Source: Neospora caninum Liverpool (lineage: Eukaryota > Apicomplexa > Conoidasida > Eucoccidiorida > Sarcocystidae). From it: a stretch of DNA of 64,000 bases. The DNA lies in contig NC_018394.1 in NCBI RefSeq assembly GCF_000208865.1, forward strand, positions 3,475,797 to 3,539,796, written 5' to 3'. This document shows positions 26,601 to 38,263 of the stretch, one piece after another; within the stretch, counting starts at the first letter, position 1; every line of letters starts with the position of its first letter. Below the pieces are notes generated by a model. The model made no database searches and was not told the DNA's origin. It was given only the letters and a program-made list of their open reading frames with translations. The translations under genes were made by a program, and so were the position numbers.

Positions 26601-27792
26601 CGTAGGCCTGTCGACACTGGCCGACTTCTTTCCCCCTCTGCCTCTGCCTTGTTTTCTCGTTTCTTCCCTCGCTTTCTATCTCGCTGTCTGTCCTTCTCAC
26701 CTTCGCTTCCTTCGCTTGCTCCCTGTCTCTCTCTCTCCTCATATCGTTCTCTCTCTGCTCTCTCTCCCCCTCCCGTTCTCTCTCTCTCCGCGCTCTCCGC
26801 CTCCCTTTCTCTCTCTCGTTTTCGAGTTCGCGTTCTCAGTTCTTCACCCCTTCTCCGCTTCCTCTTTCTCTCTGTCTTTTTTTCTCTTTTCGTTGTCTCC
26901 TTTTCTCTCTTGCTCTCTCGCTGTCGGGACGACTCTGAGTTTTTCCCTTCTCTCTTTCTCTTTCTCATTTCCTTCGTTTCCGCTCTCCGCGCTCTTTCTC
27001 CGTCTGTTTTCCCGCGGCGCGTTGGCCTCTCTGCGCAGGTGTGGAACGTGCTGCTGCAAGTCCTCGACGACGGTCGCCTCACCGACAGCCAAGGCCGCAC
27101 AGTCGACTTCTCCAACACCATCATTATCCTCACTTCCAACCTGGGTGCCGCCTTCCTCCTCGAGGCCGCGCAGCGTGTCGGCACTGAAGGTGCGTCGTGG
27201 AGAGAACCCAGCGGTGCCGCGCCCCAGAAGAGAAGGGAAACCAAGTGCAAAGACAGAGAGACGGACGCGACACACCACGAGGAAGCGAGAAAAGAAACGT
27301 GAAGAGCGCAGAAGGCCGCACCGGCTGCGCGGAGATTGCCAAACAGAGAGAGCGACAAGTGCTCTTTCCGATTTTTCGTGGCCGCCGTGTGTTAAGAGCA
27401 TTACCTGTCCTCGTGTCCACCGTATCTTTGGGTTCCGGCATGCTCTATCATGGCTTCTGGTTCTTTGCGATCGCACCGTGGATTCATCTGCCACAAGACA
27501 CTCGACGCTATTGGCCTCTCGTTCCCTTCCCATGAATTTATTTCTTTTCCTCTTGTGGCGTTTTGGGTCTGTTTCCTCTCTCAGAGCAACTCGCCGCCGA
27601 AGCGGCGGCGAAGGAGATGGTCATGATGGAAGTGCGAAAATTCTTCAAACCAGAAATGCTGAATCGCCTTGACGACATTGTCATCTTCAAAGCCCTCACA
27701 AACGTCAATTTGCGTCAGGTATCCTGCTCATCCAGGCACCTTTCTAACTCTGCACATCTGTGCCGAGTTTTCACGCCTGCAGCTTCGATATT

Positions 27793-27830
<38 letters not shown>

Positions 27831-28709
27831 CTCTATCTGTGCAGGCATGTGCGCATCTGTGCGCTGATCTACGCGTGTAAAGGAATTCTTTCAACTGCAG
27901 GTATATATGCTGTATTCGTACGTTTCCCAGTTCTGTTCCCTGCGTCCCCAGGTGATGAACCTTCAAATGGAAGAAGTCCGGGAGCGTTTGGCTGAGAAGC
28001 GAATCGAACTGACGCTCACCGATCGCGCCACGGACCACGTCGTGCACGAGGCGTTCGATCCCGCCTATGGCGCACGACCTCTCAAGCGATTTGTTGAGCG
28101 GCATATTGTCTCTGACCTGTCCCTAAAACTTCTCAAAGGTACGCATTGATCGACACATCGAATGTGCATCCTCCTACCCATATCTTTGACGATACGTATA
28201 TATATATATATATATATATATGTAGAGGCAGTCGCTTGTGGCATACCGTTCTGCATGTCCAGTCGTGTGTGTTTATCTCCATATATGCATTAATACATGC
28301 AGAGAGGAAACGGCAGGCATTCGCGCAGACGGCGATGCCTGCTGAAGTTCTCAAGCGAGAGGCTCTGTCACTCGCGCCCATGTTCGGTGCCAGTCTGTGT
28401 GGCAACGAGGGGCGACTTCGGGTTGTTTCTCATCTTGGCTTTGGACTTCTTTCAGGCGAGATTGTCCCGGATTCCCGCGTGCTGTGCGATTGGGACGAGA
28501 AGCGCCGCGCGTGGGTATGGGAGACGACGACGGCTGTCGAGTCGACTGCATCTGTGCGCAAAACGCCAGGGCATCCTGTGGAGGCCGAGATGGATGCCGA
28601 GAGCTTGTCACCAGACTCCCGGACGCTTTCCCTCGGAAGCCGCACCGATAGCTACACCAATCGGTCCTCGGCCATGCATGAGACCAATGCGAAGAAATTC
28701 AGATACTAG
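20645..28709 (+). CDS. clpB: ClpB/Hsp104-class AAA+ protein disaggregase
   Basis: Eleven exons join in phase: 20645-20948, 21533-22136, 22662-22878, 23754-23889, 24472-24803, 25300-25530, 26193-26429, 27039-27189, 27585-27718, 27952-28138 and 28456-28709. The product is 928 aa, close to the usual ClpB length. The start has an ideal context (GCCGCCATGG). Domains in order: Clp N-domain (about 1-150); AAA-1 with Walker A GEPGVGKS (205-212) and Walker B ILFIDE (to E277); middle coiled coil (about 421-531), which marks the ClpB/Hsp104 class rather than ClpA or ClpC; AAA-2 with Walker A GPTGVGKT (607-614), Walker B VVLFDE (to E680), the arginine-finger region MLNRLDD and sensor 2 YGARPLKR. Hexamers of this family pull polypeptides out of aggregates using ATP, normally with Hsp70. 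No signal or transit peptide precedes the N-domain, so a cytosolic or nuclear location is inferred. Confidence 0.95.
26641..27030 (+). repeat. Pyrimidine-rich (CT/CTT) tract in clpB intron 7
   Basis: Nearly 400 bases of almost pure C and T on the plus strand fill the intron between clpB exons 7 and 8 and run into the 3' splice site at 27037-27038. The tract creates long open frames on both strands that are not genes. It is far longer than a normal polypyrimidine tract. Confidence 0.85.
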
Positions 28710-29252
28710 GCCGAGAAGAAACCCGGCCGCGCATGCGACTCGAGATCCCGACCTCGCCACCGATGCGAAACTCGTTGATGCCCTTCGGTGTGACTCGAGG
28801 CACGAAGGTCGATACACATGGGCACAGTCCTCATACGCACTCAAGCACACAGACACATGCATATACATACACGCTCGTGACTGCTGACACACTACACAGG
28901 CATGTATATATCTATACTTTAGGGTACATTCACGCAGATACCTATCTGTAGTTATCTATAGATATAGACATACGCGGCTATTCATATACTGATGACGGAA
29001 TATGCGTTGATGCTTGTATATCTGGATGTATGTAGATGAACCCCTGCAGAAGGTTCTGTCGATAAGACGAATTGTAAGTTTCGGGCATCGGGCGACGGTC
29101 CTTTGGGCGACGTGGTTTCTCCTCAGCCTCTTCGGAGAGGGTGCAGAGATCGGAGCGCTTCGGTTATCTGTGGAACTCTTTTCACACAGCGCCGGGTAAC
29201 GGAGTACCGTCATCGCGGAAGCAAGATTGCTTATCAACTTCTTTTGAAGGCA

Positions 29253-29273
29253 GGGGGGGGGGGGGGGGAAGTG

Positions 29274-29304
<31 letters not shown>

Positions 29305-29305
29305 C
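29253..29305 (+). repeat. G16 homopolymer next to a (TA)n tract
   Basis: Sixteen consecutive G are followed within ten bases by about 13 TA units. Both are prone to length error in assemblies. Confidence 0.9.
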
Positions 29306-29535
29306 CTTGAGTTATACATTTGGGGGCGTGGGTGGAGGCGTGTGGTCCCGATCGTTTCCCCGTAACACTGTGGGCGGGAAGTTGCCAAGCGAACCGCGAT
29401 CTCGGTCTCACTGCTGCGCGGCGAGACAGCCCGCAAGCGATTGTGAGGATGGCCGACAGCTTCCCAAAACTCAGGACAGGATGTGGAGCACAGATGTGCA
29501 AAGGAGGACGCGTCTCTTCACCCGAACCGTGAACC

Positions 29536-29581
29536 TGCGCGCACACACTGAGGGCCTTGCATCCCTCAGTGTGTGCGCGCA
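29536..29581. repeat. Perfect 19-bp inverted repeat with 8-base loop
   Basis: The left arm 29536-29554 (TGCGCGCACACACTGAGGG) is the exact reverse complement of the right arm 29563-29581. The loop is CCTTGCAT. It lies in the convergent 3' region of clpB and RRF. It could be a folded RNA element, a small foldback insertion, or part of a 3' UTR. Confidence 0.95.
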
Positions 29582-29979
29582 TTTTCCGGAAGCCCAACAC
29601 GCTCAGCTCCACTCTCCCTGCAACTGCCAAGGCAGCCCCCGGAACGTGGCTGACACGCGGCGCTCTCGTCTTTTCTGTTCGCTCTCCTTTGCAGAAAGAG
29701 AACGAGCCTTTTTCACACTTTTCAACGTGTCAAACCTCGAGAGTCAAACGTGAAGGCGATTCAGCCTCTATCGCGTCGGTTTTTCGCGCATGCAAAGGAC
29801 ACACAACGACATAGATAGATACGTTTTGTCCATATAACGTTACGCGACTACGCATGCAGCATTCGACAGACGCGCTCAGCGTCAGAGTCAGCGGGGAATC
29901 CTTCAGCGTTTCCGCCTTCTCCAGGGTTTCTCAATCCTGCATTGGGGCATTCAGTTCCTGCCCCGATTCCGGCAGGGCT

Positions 29980-32900
29980 TTAGACCGTTCGGAGTTGTTT
30001 CTCTTTGGACGAAAGGGTGGTGTCGATCTCTGCAATCTTCTTTTCCGTCGCTTGTTGCACGCGGTCCTGACCAGGCAAGCAAGCGAAGAGACACCAGCCC
30101 ATGGGAGACGGACTGCAAAGCGCGGAGTACCGTGGCGGACGAGGAACGAAGCAGGCGCTTCCAAGGGACGGTCCGAAGAGGCGTAAACAACGCAGCAGCC
30201 GCGCCACTCTGATACCGGTTCTTTCCCATCCCTTTTAACGAGGGCGGCAAGCATCGTTCCTCCACCCAGAAACCACTCTTGCGTGCACATGTATGCGATG
30301 TATGTTGTTTGCGTATATAAATACAGCTGTACATATCTGGAACTCCATATATAGGCTCGAGAGTGCACGCACAACCAAACGTACATATCCACCATATATG
30401 AATAAGGGAGATTCCCGGATGCATGCGTCCGCACCTACTGAAACACGCCTACCACCGCAGGCATATCTAGGAAGGCGCTCAAGCAGGCAGAAATACAAAA
30501 CCTCAAATCAGCTGGAAGGAACACGAGAGGCATCTCTCCCGTATTCGCGAGATGTCGGACAAACTTACTTGAAGTTTGGAAATTCGATCTTCGCCGATTC
30601 CTCCAGCCTTCTTGACGCCGCGGAGCTCCTCCAGCAGTTCGCGACGGAGGCGTCTGCTCACGAAAGGCGAGCAAAATCAGACCGGAGCAAGGAAGCAAAG
30701 AACACACATCGCGGCGCATGCCAGTGACCGCAAGGGTGCGGGATACTCCAGGGACAGCTTTTTTCACCCTTGCAAAGATAGGGAAGTATTCTTAGATCTC
30801 GCCACACGTCTACGCACTCTACGATATAGGTATATACATATTTGAATTGGAGCGAAATGTTTACATTCTAGATAGGCAGACAGAAGCACATACAGGCAGA
30901 TATAGGTAGATAAGGATATACGTTTGTACGTAAGAGTACGAGGGAACAACGGAATGCGCTTTTTGGTTTGGGTCTCAACCGCGAAGCGCGTGTGGGTGTG
31001 TGGAGGCATAACTGGCAGGTCTTTTGCATGGCAACCGAACGTGGAAGACGGCGACAGGGTCCGCCGAGCGCTGTCGCGTAGCAGCGCAACTCGGACATCG
31101 TCTGCCTGCATTTCGTCTCCCTCTGCAGATCTTGTCTGTCTCATTTTTCTTTCTCAAGCGGAGCGCGCCTTTGGGGAGTCCGACTGAAGCAGTAGGCGTG
31201 GCGCACGGCTGCAAGACACCTCCGCGCGTAGCATGCAAGCGTCTATCGAGCTCTGTGTTTCCCTCGCGGGTCTGTCGCGTTCTCACCTCAAGACGACGCG
31301 TCCTTCCTCAGCTTCCGCTCTCGCTTCGTTCACAAGTTGCAGCCTGACAGGAAAAAGGCAACGCACGCTCTCAACCTCCACCATCTCGAACGAGGCGCAT
31401 GCTACGGACCCTCGCACGTCCTTCCACGCGGCAATCCTTGCAGTGTGTGAGAGAGGCTCTCGCAGTTCTTCCGCGAAGCACCTTGGGACTGTGCCCGCCT
31501 CTCTCATCAACTCTGTCGCCTTCCTCACCTCCGCATCCCCTCACTGATTTCGGCCGGCTCCAGAAAAAACCGCCCCATCCCGGACACATGTCGCTTCATT
31601 CTCAACGCAACTCTACACCTTTTCCTAGGTGCGTGACACGCTCACAAAAACGGGGACCTAGGGCGTTGTACATTCGGCGGCACCGAAGCCTCCCACTGTC
31701 TCAGACGCGCGCGAGGAAAGCATATACATATAGATATATGTACCTTATCTATATACATACGCGCAAATGCATATACATATGCATGCATGTATATACACGT
31801 ACACACTTATGTATCTGCACACATGTGTTCAGCAAGTAGGCTCTACATGAAAGGCGTCAGACTAGCTATGTGGCGACAGTGTCGCTGTGTGCATGTGTAT
31901 TTTCAGAGACTCCGCTTCAATGTGGAGTTCAAAAAACAGCGGCATTCGATTCCCGTCGGGACGCGAAGAGTGGATACGCACCTCCGCTCTTGAGTGAGAG
32001 CTGGGAAATCGACAAGCATTTCCCTGCATGCCAAGCATCGCATCCGATAGAGAAGCACCTACGCCGCCGCCACCTTGGACGATCGATCCGGAATCCAAAC
32101 GCCTTTTGAAAAACAAAACGGACGCCTCTCTACCTCGAAGTCGCCATCCCAAACTCGCGTCTGTTTCACCCTCCCCCACAAACGAATGTGTCTGGAGAGC
32201 TGTGCCTGCCTGCGTTCTCCCAACCATATATATATATATATATATATGTAGACATACATGCATGGGAGTGCAGATGGGTGCGTAACGAGGGCGACCGCGA
32301 GAGAGCGGCAGAGGGACCGAACGTGTAGCAACAACACAGACACGGAAAGACGGAGAAGACGGACACGCAGAGCGAGATAAGGCAACCGATGCCGAGATAG
32401 ATCAGGCTTGTCGATATAACGATATGTACGCCAATTTCTCGGGCACACGGGAGGCTGAATGCTGGCGCACACGTCAGGCCTGGCAACGCACGGGGGGGTC
32501 CGCAAGCGGCGCACGCTGAGACGGCCAGTGCATCGGGCTCGAGATGCATGCATGTAAAGAAAAAACTGGAAAGAAAGAGGATGAGAGTTCAGGAGAAGTG
32601 TCCCGTGGCCGACCTTGACGTGGCCGCCACGTACAGAGGCACGTGGAGCTGAGGAGTATCGCTTTTTGCTCTCTTGGCAGCGAAAGGATCTGTAACTTGG
32701 TCCTGTCCCTCTCCTCAGCTTGCTGCTTGCGCAACGGGATTCCAAGCCGTCGTTTCGAGACACCCCTCAGCACGAGTGATTGGCGCACCCCACGAGGCAC
32801 GGAGACACGGCTCGACAGACAGCGGAAAGACGCGACCTCGTCTCGTGCGGCCCCCAACTCTGGCCTCGAGAGGAATCCCGCGCCGACTTACCTTTGCCTT

Positions 32901-35498
32901 TTCGCTCCCTTCTCGTCCTCATTTTTGGTGCGGACTGACAGGCCAAGCGACGCAGTCGAGAGCGCCTTCTCAATCGCCGCAAAAAGCTGAAGGGAGCTCT
33001 CGAGGGGCTGCAAGGCGAGAGTCGAAGGAGACACTTGCTTCACTGTCACAACTGACCGAACGGAGACAGGCGCAAGGCCGTCTGACGGCCGAGTGGGAGG
33101 CGCCGCAGGCAGCCGAAGGAAGATCTTCTCGAGGGCCAAGACGCTGCGAGAAACGCGGGGAAGGACAGCGTCAGTTGAAGAGATTTACACGATTTTACGT
33201 GGTAGAGACGGGCCCAACTGTCTCCAGGAGTTCGTATCCCAGCTCACGTACTACAGCTGACGGCGCACGAGCGTCCCTAACTCTATCTTGTTCAGGACCA
33301 CGGGAGAACTAAGCCGACATGGAGATGCTGAACAGACACGAATCGTTGTATTACATTTTATATTGCCTTTTTACTCCGAGGATGGGACAAAAGCGGAAGG
33401 CCCTCCAGGTGCTGACAAGCGTGTGACGCCTCCTGTCCCGCGAGTGAGCATCGTTTTGTCTCCACATCCAAGTTAGTGGGCGTCAACATGTGCTTCTCCG
33501 TGCAGGTACGCAAACGACACGCTTCCGTAGAGATATGGGCAGTATTTATGTGTAGGTGAATCTACCTATATATATATGGGGTTTACGTTTATATATATAT
33601 ATATATATATATGATGGGCAGACGGAGAACGGGAGTAAGGACGAAGGGCTCAGTTCTCTCCGTGGGTAGAGCTGCGGATAACCCAGCAACGAATCCGGGA
33701 AGCTGGACACGCCGGGTACTGTGGGATTCGGCGCTCGAGTTCTTGCCTCTTTTTCGATTTTCACTTTGGATCGCGTCTTCTGTTCGCTTTCGCTCCGCTG
33801 TTCTACTCTGTTCTGCAGAGAAGAGACGCGTGTGCAGTGCCGTGCACGCTTTCCCCTCCATTTCTTTATGTCCCTTCCCAGTGCTCGACGCTTCCTCCTC
33901 CTTCTTTGATGCCTACGCGGAGGGACGGACAAACGCGAAACGTTAAGCGCACAGCGCAAGGTACAGCCGAGTGTACACGCACCTGGCGGCTTCGGGCCTC
34001 AGCTGAGCAAGGCGATGCTTCACGCGGTTTGTCGCGCCTTGCAGAGACTCATTTGTTTTGTCGAGAAACGAATCTTCTGTCCAGTTGGCAAACGGATCCT
34101 GTCTCTCCTCGGCCTCTCCTCGCCCTCGTCTTTTGGTCTTCTCTCGCTTGTCCCCCCTCTCTCCACTCTCGCGGTTGCTATTCCGCCTGCTCAACAGCTT
34201 GTTCCTCCCCAGCCACGAGGGCGTGGAAGACGGCAAAGCGCGGATCGAGGCAAACGCAAGAGACCACGGAGCATTCCGAGCTGCGCCGCGCCCCTCGGCA
34301 ACCGAGGAAAACGGCGAACTCGCAAAACAGCTCCTAACGACGCCGTGAAGTGGGTGAGATCCCCGATCTTCTCCTGTGGACGGCGAACGCAAGCAGAACA
34401 GTCCCCGACCAGGGGGAGAGGGAAAGGAAGAACGAGCAACGGAAGACACAGAGAAGAAAGACACAGGACAGACAAAACAAGAAACGAGAGAAGAATACGG
34501 ATGAGGACGGCCGTAAGAGGGAAGACAGGAAGATAGATCTGGACGAGGGTGGACGGGAGGAGAAGCAAACGCGCCAAGGCACCGAGGAGAGGCACTGGCG
34601 AGACGAAGAGACAAAGAGCGAGGCGCGTGCGCCGAAAGAGAAAACAGAGGAGAAATACGTACGGTGGGTGAGCAGCGTTTTCGGTTCAACGGCCAGTCAG
34701 GGGAAACGGACTTATTTGCTGCGAGAACAGTCGAGCGGACTACGGCGCCTCCGTTGAGCCATGGCGAGGCAGAGCAGCTGGAGAGGAGATGTGAAAGAAA
34801 GAGCAAAGCGAGCGCGAGAGAGGGAGGGCAGGCCGAGAGAGGCGGGACAGGAACCGGCTTCATCGTGGGACGGAGTCATTGTCGATTAAAAGCACGGTTC
34901 GACAGACCCAGGAAAAAGCTGAGAGCGCCAGAAGAAAGAGGAAAAAGAAGCTCCACTTTCACAAGCCTCTACCGACGAAGAGTCTAAACACACGCTCCCT
35001 CGTACCGTCAGCCTCGTTGCTCAGCTTCAGATTTCGGCAAAGAAGCAACGCGAAGAGAAAGGAGAGAGAGAAAGGAGAGAGAGAAAGGAGAGAGAGAAAG
35101 GGAGAAAGAGCGGAAGACGAGAGGGACAGCCAACAAAGACGGGATGGGACGCAAGCAAGGTTTCGGCTGTCTCGCCCGCCGTTTCTGCGCCGAGTTGGTG
35201 TCTCGGAGAGCGGAGGCTTGCCCGGCAGAAACCCCTTTCCTTTTGAGCGTCGTTCCCCATCGGTTCACTTCTTGTGAAGATTCCTCTCGTCGGCTGAAAA
35301 TGGAAAGGCGGGGAAAAAGTTTTCTGAAGAGGCGGCGGGATGTGCGGCAGTCTCTAAATGCGTCAACAGGCTCCCGTGCCCGCAGGGCGTCGGCAAACGA
35401 GGACAACGGGAAGGCCGTGGTGCCACCAAGAAGCGGACGAAGAAAAGGTGGAGACAAGTTGAGAAGAAGGAGGAGAGAAAACGGAAACGTCGCGACAT
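29980..35498 (-). CDS. frr: Organellar ribosome recycling factor
   Basis: Eight exons join in phase: 35498-35269, 34777-34663, about 34293-33983, 33143-32892, 32765-32697, 31343-31287, 30653-30569 and 30066-29980 (stop TAA). They give about 401 aa. The last 210 residues align along the whole bacterial RRF fold. The first helix contains VKHRLAQLRPEAAS, where bacteria have a TGRASPSLL-type segment. Domain II ends with the usual A-EKAL...LGLS spacing. The helices include LVNEARAEAEEGRVVL and RRLRRELLEELRG, and the C terminus is VQQATEKKIAEIDTTL. RRF splits post-termination ribosomes together with EF-G. The extra 190 N-terminal residues begin with a hydrophobic segment (FLSSFFSTCLHLFFVRFLVA) and continue basic and Ser-rich. 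A bipartite apicoplast leader is therefore likely, a mitochondrial one possible. The exon 3 acceptor and the GTTACA donor of exon 5 are the weakest borders. Confidence 0.85.
35060..35103 (+). repeat. GA-rich tandem repeat in RRF intron 1
   Basis: About three copies of a 14-base unit (AAAGGAGAGAGAGA type) lie in the intron between RRF exons 1 and 2. On the transcribed strand this is a CT-rich tract. Confidence 0.8.
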
Positions 35499-38263
35499 AG
35501 GCCACGCATAAAAACCAATCACACCGGAGCAGCCCGGACCGAGACTCGCGCCTTGGTTTTGGAGTGGCTAAGCGCGCGTTTCCTCGCGCGACAGGTCGAT
35601 GCTGTGGACGGCAAAACGGCCGTCAAGTGCTTCAGAAGAGAGGGAGGATAATACCTTGGAAGGGAAAAGAAAAAGCATTTGCGGAGCTTTCAAAGCGATC
35701 TTTTTTCACCCGACTCCGCAGCTGAGGTTAAGCGAACCTGCTCTGTCCTCCTTTTGTCTTGTCGTCGCGGCACACTTTTTGGGGGGAAGGTCATTCCCGC
35801 CTCTCTGTCCCCGTCGGAGAGTCCTCGAGACGGAGACGCCAAAACGATGTGGGGGGCGGTCGGAAACCCGCGGCTTTTGAAGGTTTTTTCTGAATCCACA
35901 GAAAGGCCCGTTAACGCGCAGATTTGAGACGAAACCGGCGTGCTGAGGTTCCTCGTCTTCAATACTTCGTCTCGAACGCTAAGTCCGGTCGAGGTTGCTA
36001 ACTGAAGGAACGGGGGTCCACACCAGTTTCCTAAACTCGCTGAAAGCGCCACATACCTCGTATGTGGCGGTGCACAGCAATCCGCAGCGTGTGAGTTGAC
36101 ACGGCGGCGGGGCTAGTGTCGGGTTCCCGCAGGACGCTGGTAAAGGGGTCGGGTTAACACGCAAGCCCTGAGAAATCGCATTTTTCCGGCACACACCCGC
36201 GGTTCTGTGAGGTGCACAAAATCTCCGGAAAGTTGACTCCTCGCTTTGAGCCCAATGCTCTACTGCGTTGAAGAGGAAGTCCGCTGTCGAATAAGCACAC
36301 GACACGAGAAGGAACGAGCACGAGCCACGAGCGAAACGAAGGCAACGACTTCGTGCAGCCGCTTGTACGCCTGCTACATTCCAGCACATGCTGTTTCGTC
36401 TTGTTTGGGTGTTGCCTTGCCGGTTACACTTGTCGCCGCGGTGTGTACTTCGCCAATGCAGCCAGATGCCGGAGCACGTGGCCGAGAGGTAGGCGGCGTA
36501 TAAAGTGTTTTGCATGTGAACAGAACTGAAGACAGGTTCACTGTTGTTCACGTATTTGCACTCTTCAGTGCTCTTTCCTGAGAGCTACATCTACACTGGC
36601 TGCCCACGACGGGTGACGGCAGGCGAACGGAAGAAGAAGGAAACGGACATGAGGCCTCACATCAAAGACCGCTACACAGTTATGAGGAGTTTCCGCGTCC
36701 ACCAGTTTTTTCTCAGAGCTTAACTCCGTAGCAGTAAAACGGTCAGTCTTGCGAGGCACACTGGACCCCGCCGACGCTCCATGGATACGCACTCTGAATT
36801 GCCACGAACGGGCTTGCCCAGCGTGTGGCGGGTCGAAGACCTACGGACACTCTCGAGATTACTAAAATCACGCCTCACGTACAATGAATGCCTCGTCCCT
36901 ATGGTGACGGTTTACCGCGTAGCTCTCGTATTTTCGTCGTGGGCTTCTTGGACGCTTTACGCACTCTAGCGACAAGTACACGGCATGATACTGCTTGGAC
37001 AGGGGCTTTGGGCAACATCATATGAAGTGGACGACGGTTCTTCTTTACTTCTTATTAAACAACTGTGGCTGCTGGAAAAGAAAAACTGAGAAAGGAGTTC
37101 GACACCAGAAATTGTCTAATCTCATAAACACACCACAGGTAATTATATGACTGGCTGTGTGGCCTTTGGTGCACGTGTCTGAACGGTGTAGTGCCGCCTC
37201 GTTCCGCAGTTGTCCCAGGGAGCGTTTGGGCATCGACATGCCTTGCTTGTGACGACTGAAATTTTACCAGACACGCACGAGTGAATTCTGGTGCCTCAGT
37301 TACCTGTGGGGCGACGGGGTATTCCATCCCGCGGTTACCCAGTGATGACCGGGGAAGGCCTTCCGCCGCGTCGCATGAGCCCGGAGTGAACCGCTTTCTG
37401 CTGACGTGTATACCTGACACAGCCTGTCCCCACCCCAACGCGCGTTCTGCCATCACTTCGTTCAGTTGGGCGCGAACCCAGGTGGTCTACACGCTATGAT
37501 CTTCTGGGCTAATCCCCTGGAAACCTACACATCGTCGCATTGCCAGGCATCTCCCGAGGACTCTGGTTTCTAGAGTTCCTTGTACCGCAACTTTCTTCAA
37601 GTATCGAACCCCAATATATGAATGATAGAAATGCAGGCTTCGAAGGATTGATACCGGCGGGCATCGCTCTCTCTTCCCTGCTTCTTCCGACACGTATTTC
37701 TCTGCGTCATGCAAACGCCGCTGCCTGGCGAAGTCCCCATGAGACCGTATTTTGTCACTCGTCCGGGACTGATCGTTGCGGTCCATCGGCAGCCGAGGGG
37801 ACGGAGGAACCGCTTTGCACAAGGCGCCGCCGGCGGGCGCTGGAATGCGGCGCAAGGCTCTAAACCAAGCAGGGAGGCAGCAAAAAGGAACAGCGACACA
37901 ACACTGAATATCATTGTGTCTATTCTTCTGGGCTGTCGAAATTTGCGGCTGCTGTCCACAGGGGGTCACACCGTGGGGGAACTGTCTCCGTCGCTTTAGA
38001 TAGTCGACGTGCTGCGCATGGCGATGGATACGAGGCTACCAGCTGCGGGCGTGTGAGGCGACGCTGCTTTTTCTGTGTACTGTTTGACGGGTACAACACG
38101 AAATGTATATCCTGAGCACCTTTACAGTCAGAAGGGACTGTACTATCCACGAGTTCTTAGGCGCCTGCAACGGCCTAGTCCTGTAGGCGAGTCGACAGTG
38201 GTAAATCGTCAAGCCAACGTTGAGTCCTTGTCAGGAGTGTCCCTTTTGTCCACCGCTTCCAAA
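35499..38263. promoter_or_regulatory. Divergent region between RRF and the orphan gene
   Basis: This 2.76 kb separates the RRF start (minus) from the orphan gene start (plus) and should contain both promoters. From about 35900 onward GC falls visibly and CG-rich stretches vanish. A 10-bp perfect inverted repeat with a 3-base loop (36047-36069, arms CGCCACATAC) is present. Open frames of 160-190 codons here lack recognisable features, and I do not call them genes. Confidence 0.5.

Larger units (their letters stand above)
28710..29979. other. Convergent region between clpB and RRF
   Basis: This 1.27 kb lies between two stop codons pointing at each other, so it should hold both 3' UTRs and polyadenylation sites. 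It contains a perfect hairpin (29536-29581) and a G16 run followed by (TA)n. I saw no gene in it. Confidence 0.6.

Noticed and set aside
33943..34863. Continuous 306-codon minus-strand frame as one gene
   Set aside because: Only its two ends are RRF exons 2 and 3. The middle is intron that happens to lack stops; the frame starts and splices fit the eight-exon model better.
35979..36551. 190-codon minus-strand frame with a hydrophobic patch
   Set aside because: First ATG is internal, composition is random-looking, and no motif is present; kept out for lack of support.
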